DNA of 50,411 bases from a virus, in the IMG/VR virus record IMGVR_UViG_3300042691_015059, positions 1-50,411 of that record; one strand, 5' to 3'. Positions 46,347 through 50,411 of this stretch are shown here, piece after piece. The position numbers and the translations under genes are program-made. Each line of letters starts with the position of its first letter. Position 1 is the first letter of the stretch. The notes beneath the pieces were generated by a model. The model had not been told where the DNA came from, did not search any database, and was given only the letters and a program-made list of their open reading frames with translations.

Positions 46347-49300
46347 TTATGGTTCATATGGCCAGACTGTATCTGTAAACGCTCTGAAATCATCGGGATC
46401 AAGGTTGCCTTGAAGGTCCAAATACATTTCTTCTTCAAGGTATTCAAGTTTTGACTGCCTTGGGGTTTTTGGGATGTCTCTGCCGAGTGATCCCATGGCC
46501 CGCCGCCCGTAGGTTCGCTCCGTCAATTTCTGTTCATCGTAGATTCCCTCTTGAATGTCTTCCCAGAGAGCAACCGTGTCTTCGAAATCAGCACCTTCCG
46601 TCCAAAAAGGATGTTTCAGGATGTCTTCAACGCCCCTTGGGTCTTTGTATGGATTGCGTTCATCAGCATCATCGGGGAGTGCACGACTGCCCAGTTCACG
46701 GGGGCTGCGGTAGCCTCTTTCGCCGCTTGGGCGATCTTTCGGTCGTTTGCTACCACTCGGTCGTTTGCTGCCGCGTCCCATCATTGGGGGTTTGCGGTCG
46801 CCAAGACCTTTCGGCGGTTTGGGGAGTTTACTGATTGGGGTTTCGTCAGGTTCACCGGGGGCGATACTGAATTTTCCGTCATTGTCGCCATCTCTCGGAA
46901 TAAATCGACCGGCACTTCGACCACGACCAATGGCATTACCGATGCTCCGACCAATTCCTTTTGTCTGAATGTTGTCAAAATTCACAACTACAGACTCAAT
47001 GGCGCTCTTTGCTTCATCGACAAGATCGGAGAAATCTTTGACATGAACACCGTTTTCGGTAACTTCAACGTCAAGTCCGTAGTATTCCACAACAGGGTCA
47101 AGGGTTTCCCGAATGGCGAAAAGATTTTCAATCGGCGCTTGGATAAATCCATCCGATTTCATTTCAATGGCCTCCTCTGGGGAAAGTCCATTAATTGTTT
47201 CCTGAAGAAGCGCAATTGCTTGCCGAATCTTGCCAAGGTTGCGAGCATTAATCGAACGACCAACCTTGAAGTCAAGAATCCCTTCGACCGACTTAATCAG
47301 TGAATCAAAGTCGTCCTCGTCGTCTGACTTCTCGCCACAATCACAGTCGGACTTCATGCTCCAACCGGCTTCCGGCTCATACATTTTCCACTCGCCGTCA
47401 TCGTCCATACCTTCATGGACCCAGTTCTTTTCTTCGCGAAGGTAGTCAACAAACTCCTTCTCTTCGCCCATAAATTCAGACAGAACTCTCATGGCGTAAA
47501 CGAGATCGTCCTCAGTTACTTCCCCGTCACCATTGAAGTCAAGCATCTGTGACATTGCCATTTCATTAGGCATTTCTTCGTCACGTTCAGGCATGACCCA
47601 TCCGCCATGACCCTTCTCTAAATCGTGAGCATCTTTCTTGCCACGATTGAGACGGTTGAGTCGTGCGTTGAATTCTGAATCAGACAGGAGTGATCCTCCG
47701 GTCACACCACGCAATTTGCGACGACAGTTCTTCATGCCGGGATGATGACAACCCTCATTCGGCCAAAGGCCAGTCGTCTCATGATGCAGCCAAGCGCAAA
47801 TGTTGCTCAACGGATACAACTCTGGATGATTGGCAAGGATTACACGGCAACGGCGGAAACCACCGGGCTTACGCATAATCGGTCGCCAGTAACGCAAGAG
47901 TCGCTCAAGATTTCCACGACGAGGACCGTAACCACGGAGGACATCACCAGTGATTCGCTCCTGTGGGATTGCGTCTGGGGGGATTGGTGCTTTGAGACTC
48001 AAGCCGTCTTCGGCTGTCTTCATGCTGTCCCAGCATCCACCTTTTCCTCCACATCCGCAGCCGCAACCCGGACCCTTCATTGAGGAAGAATCCTCACCCA
48101 TGCCCATGAATTCTTTGTCTCCAGCGTAGGCTTCGCCTTCGCCACCATCCATGGGTACATAAACGGTTTCAACCCGAACCATTTCGGGCTTACCGATCAT
48201 GACCTGACCACGCTCAGCGTGCCATGACGCTCGCATGGTTGCCAGCCCTTCGTCCTCGTCTTTTACGTCGAATACGACAGTGTTTCCTGTCATGGTTCGA
48301 ATTCGAACAGGTGCACCGAGTTCATTCGCAAGTGCTCCGGCAAGAACTGCACGACGACTCATTTCATTGTCATCGCCCATCTCTTCACTCATTGCAATGC
48401 GACCAAGTTCTTCGATTGGGTCGTCTTCTGAGGAGTCGTATTCCTCTTCTTCGTCTTTGTCGTAACCGTAGCCTTCGTAGCCGTCAGTTTTCTTCTTCAT
48501 TTCCTTCTTGGCAATCGCTTCTCGGACTACATCCTTCATGTGTCCTTCGCCGCGACTCCCAACTGCCAGCCACTTGATCTGAGCGATTACGCCGGGAAGA
48601 CGGAAGTCGCCCTCGTGGCGAGCGACCCATGCTTCGCGTAGTTCCAGTGCCTTGATTTGGTCTTCCGTCTCGGCGGTTCCGCCGTTTCGGTGAATTTTTG
48701 AAAGAATCTCCCATTGGTCATTCCCCCGAATGTTTCCACCTTTTGCCCAAATTTCAGGATGTTCTTCTTTGAGTTTTTGTGCCCACTCAAGATCAAACGT
48801 ATCCCATTTGGATTTACGGAAACTTGTAATTCGGCTGGATTCACCATTAGCAGATTTAATTGAGATCGTTGCGGTGAGTTGATTTGCCCCATGGAGAACT
48901 GGAGAAACTTCGTATAGTTCAACTTCTTTGAGAAGGTTTGCTTGACGTTCTGGAGAGTAAATCGAATCAAGAGTCTTGTAGCCGATGCTCCATTCCTGAT
49001 CCTCGCCAAAGAACATTACGGAGTTGAAAGCCTCGCGACCGCGTTCTGACTTGAGGTTGAATTGAACCTTGGCATAAACACCGCCAACGCCAGCCTCTCT
49101 CATTTTGGCTGGGAGTCTTGCGTCCTTGGGGCCAACTTCGTAGATTTCGAGAACTTTGCCGATTGGCTGGTTCCAGTCATGACCCCAAACAACACGAGGC
49201 TTGCGTCGGTTCAGAGAGTTGTTGAAAGCGCCGGAAACAACTACATCTCCAACGGAGTCTTTGTTGCCAACAGCAGCAACGAAACATTCAACGATTCCCT

Positions 49301-49379
49301 TCGCTTCGTCAACATTTAGTTGACCGGAAAGGGCTTTGAACTGAAGGTCTGTATCCACTTGTTTCTCCACTGGTGGCAT
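46347..49379 (-). CDS. Prohead protease fused to a long extra region, 1010 aa
   Basis: Residues 1-180 are an HK97-family prohead serine protease: VVSGAFNNSLNRRKPRVVWGHDWNQPIGK carries the active-site His, and SIGYKTLDS is the Ser region. It trims the capsid proteins. The remaining 800 residues are unusual: acidic helices, a GCGCGCGGKGGC cluster near 450, an EF-hand-like DFNGDGEVTEDDL near 620, and a DGDNDGKF loop near 830 in front of a Pro/Arg-rich part. The extra region may be scaffold or a packaged passenger. The ATG at 49379 is chosen; the start is not strongly marked. Confidence 0.85.
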   Translation of the reverse strand: MPPVEKQVDTDLQFKALSGQLNVDEAKGIVECFVAAVGNKDSVGDVVVSGAFNNSLNRRKPRVVWGHDWNQPIGKVLEIYEVGPKDARLPAKMREAGVGGVYAKVQFNLKSERGREAFNSVMFFGEDQEWSIGYKTLDSIYSPERQANLLKEVELYEVSPVLHGANQLTATISIKSANGESSRITSFRKSKWDTFDLEWAQKLKEEHPEIWAKGGNIRGNDQWEILSKIHRNGGTAETEDQIKALELREAWVARHEGDFRLPGVIAQIKWLAVGSRGEGHMKDVVREAIAKKEMKKKTDGYEGYGYDKDEEEEYDSSEDDPIEELGRIAMSEEMGDDNEMSRRAVLAGALANELGAPVRIRTMTGNTVVFDVKDEDEGLATMRASWHAERGQVMIGKPEMVRVETVYVPMDGGEGEAYAGDKEFMGMGEDSSSMKGPGCGCGCGGKGGCWDSMKTAEDGLSLKAPIPPDAIPQERITGDVLRGYGPRRGNLERLLRYWRPIMRKPGGFRRCRVILANHPELYPLSNICAWLHHETTGLWPNEGCHHPGMKNCRRKLRGVTGGSLLSDSEFNARLNRLNRGKKDAHDLEKGHGGWVMPERDEEMPNEMAMSQMLDFNGDGEVTEDDLVYAMRVLSEFMGEEKEFVDYLREEKNWVHEGMDDDGEWKMYEPEAGWSMKSDCDCGEKSDDEDDFDSLIKSVEGILDFKVGRSINARNLGKIRQAIALLQETINGLSPEEAIEMKSDGFIQAPIENLFAIRETLDPVVEYYGLDVEVTENGVHVKDFSDLVDEAKSAIESVVVNFDNIQTKGIGRSIGNAIGRGRSAGRFIPRDGDNDGKFSIAPGEPDETPISKLPKPPKGLGDRKPPMMGRGSKRPSGSKRPKDRPSGERGYRSPRELGSRALPDDADERNPYKDPRGVEDILKHPFWTEGADFEDTVALWEDIQEGIYDEQKLTERTYGRRAMGSLGRDIPKTPRQSKLEYLEEEMYLDLQGNLDPDDFRAFTDTVWPYEP

Positions 49380-49440
49380 TGATGTATACACGGTACAACA
49401 CCACAAATACGGATATTAAAATGAATATCCGTAAATATGG

Positions 49441-50406
49441 TCAGTCAAGAGATAAACGCAATTTACAACGACAGGCAATCGACAGGTGAGGAGGAGCGAG
49501 GGGATCACCGGGGAATCTCAATACAGCCCCATCAACCTTGAACCCATCAGTCAGACCTACGGTCTTTCCCTCCAGAAGTCGATGCTCGCGTCGAACTTTC
49601 TCGTCCCTTTGGGTCCGCCACATCTTCTTTGCAGCACCAGACTGAACACCTGAAAGGTAAAGTCCGCCATTGAAGGCAGATTGAGCCTCATTTTCAGCAA
49701 TCCGGCGCTTTCGTTTAGTCAAAAGAGCAACAAAGATTGCAGCAAGAGCGGCTGTAAGAAGTTTGTGACTTTCTTCTGGCCCATCGGTGGACCCAAGTGC
49801 CTGAGCAGCAAGAATTGCAGCAGCGATTTCTTCCATCGTTGTCTTGTTGATCTTCTGCATACGCTGAGTCTGGGCTTCGATGATGTCCTGATACTCCTCT
49901 TCAGTCGTATCGGTCGGCATTTCGGCCTTTTCACCAACTATCCCAGCAGCATCAGCAACAATGCCAGCAATTACTGGACGAATATCCTCAGAAAGTTGCT
50001 TGTTCCATGTCTGAATGTCGAAAAGGTTGTCTGGCTCAAGGCGACCTTCAGCAAGGGCTTTTCTTGCTTTAGCCCCCCTCGCTTTTTCCATAACGACCCG
50101 CTGCTGACGTTCCATGAATCGCTCAAGAGTTCGATCCATGATTTCCTGCCACCTGCCGGTTGCAGTGTCAGCCTTAACTTCCCATTCCTCGTCAATTTCG
50201 TTCCAACCCTTGACGAGAATATCTGTGCTGTGTGCAGAGGCTTCCTGCATCTCTGCGCCAGTTTCTTCAACAGTCGGCTGAGGAACTTCTTCTTCAGTGG
50301 CCGGAGCCTCTTCAACCTGAGCGCCACTTGCTTCACCGGCTGTCTGCATCTGTTGCTGCATCTCAGCCTGCTGCTTTGCCTGCTCTTCGGGCGAAACGTA
50401 TGGCAT
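49441..50406 (-). CDS. MuF-like head morphogenesis protein (probably continues beyond window), 321 aa visible
   Basis: The C-terminal third (KKMWRTQRDEKVRREHRLL, FKVDG, LRFPGDPLAPPHLSIACRC) is the Mu gpF-like signature, with Cys/Arg at the end. The middle has helices and a short hydrophobic segment (LLTAALAAIFVALLT). The N terminus is Gln/Glu/Ala-rich. The first Met is only five bases from the window edge and no ribosome site can be seen, so the real protein may be longer, for example a portal-MuF fusion. Confidence 0.8.
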   Translation of the reverse strand: MPYVSPEEQAKQQAEMQQQMQTAGEASGAQVEEAPATEEEVPQPTVEETGAEMQEASAHSTDILVKGWNEIDEEWEVKADTATGRWQEIMDRTLERFMERQQRVVMEKARGAKARKALAEGRLEPDNLFDIQTWNKQLSEDIRPVIAGIVADAAGIVGEKAEMPTDTTEEEYQDIIEAQTQRMQKINKTTMEEIAAAILAAQALGSTDGPEESHKLLTAALAAIFVALLTKRKRRIAENEAQSAFNGGLYLSGVQSGAAKKMWRTQRDEKVRREHRLLEGKTVGLTDGFKVDGAVLRFPGDPLAPPHLSIACRCKLRLSLD

Positions 50407-50411
50407 ATCTC

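Noticed and set aside
1-50411. CRISPR arrays, insertion sequences, integrase and att sites
   Set aside because: No spaced direct-repeat array, transposase or integrase-like protein was seen; the 12-bp repeats around 21566 and 22245 are too short to call attachment sites.

Overview
The window is a 50.4-kb piece of a tailed double-stranded DNA phage genome. HK97-type head genes (major capsid protein, prohead protease, MuF-like protein), a phage amidase endolysin, SSB, and dense packing of very small overlapping genes show this. The host is most likely an actinobacterium. The signs are a resuscitation-promoting-factor (Rpf) muralytic domain, TTGTCCACA-type DnaA boxes, several apparently leaderless transcripts, and small Cys-rich proteins. 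Base composition is moderate rather than very GC-rich, so a low- to mid-GC (for example aquatic) actinobacterium fits, but that is inference. No tRNA, integrase, insertion sequence or CRISPR array was seen.

Layout. (1) 1-6.3 kb: about 18 small, mostly minus-strand early-type genes of largely unknown function (zinc ribbons, a HicA-like toxin fold, a DUF4258-like protein, a sigma-region-4-like HTH protein). Many have their own sigma70-like promoter. (2) 6.4-17 kb: mostly plus-strand DNA-metabolism and accessory genes: SNF2-type helicase with two HARP-like repeats, DUF932-family protein, metallophosphoesterase, SSB, HTH/homing-endonuclease-repeat protein and a dCMP deaminase. Minus-strand islands hold a second deaminase, small membrane and zinc proteins and the endolysin. 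(3) 16.8-21.1 kb: a second minus-strand cluster of short genes, including two paralogous lipoproteins. (4) 21.2-21.6 kb: a non-coding, strand-skewed region with three DnaA-box-like sites and a 15-bp direct repeat, a candidate replication origin. (5) 21.6-32.2 kb: plus-strand small genes followed by a nucleotide and modification module (ThyX, class II ribonucleotide reductase, PhyH-type dioxygenase, SAM methyltransferase). It is interrupted by minus-strand genes for an Rpf-like lytic enzyme and an N4/N6 DNA methyltransferase. (6) 32.2-50.4 kb: a minus-strand structural block read right to left: MuF-like protein (cut by the window edge), prohead protease, Cys-rich DUF6582-like protein, a head-associated protein, a 2147-residue giant with a kinase-like fold, two small proteins, a zeta-toxin-like kinase, a protein with a HiPIP-like cysteine motif, and the major capsid protein, closed by a strong terminator.

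Regulation is unusually readable. More than twenty promoters share TTGACA, a 17-bp spacer and CATACT-like -10 boxes, usually preceded by GACT. At the left end six of them also share a CTGTC-N-CAC spacer element that may be a common operator. Several promoters place the -10 box 6-7 bases before the start codon, which implies leaderless mRNAs. In two places the -35 box lies in the loop of a perfect hairpin.

The most unusual content is in the structural block: two unrelated kinase-type enzymes (zeta-like P-loop; PI3/4K-HipA-like fold) next to the capsid genes, proteins linked by shared Cys-containing and DGDGDG motifs, and a possible Fe-S site.
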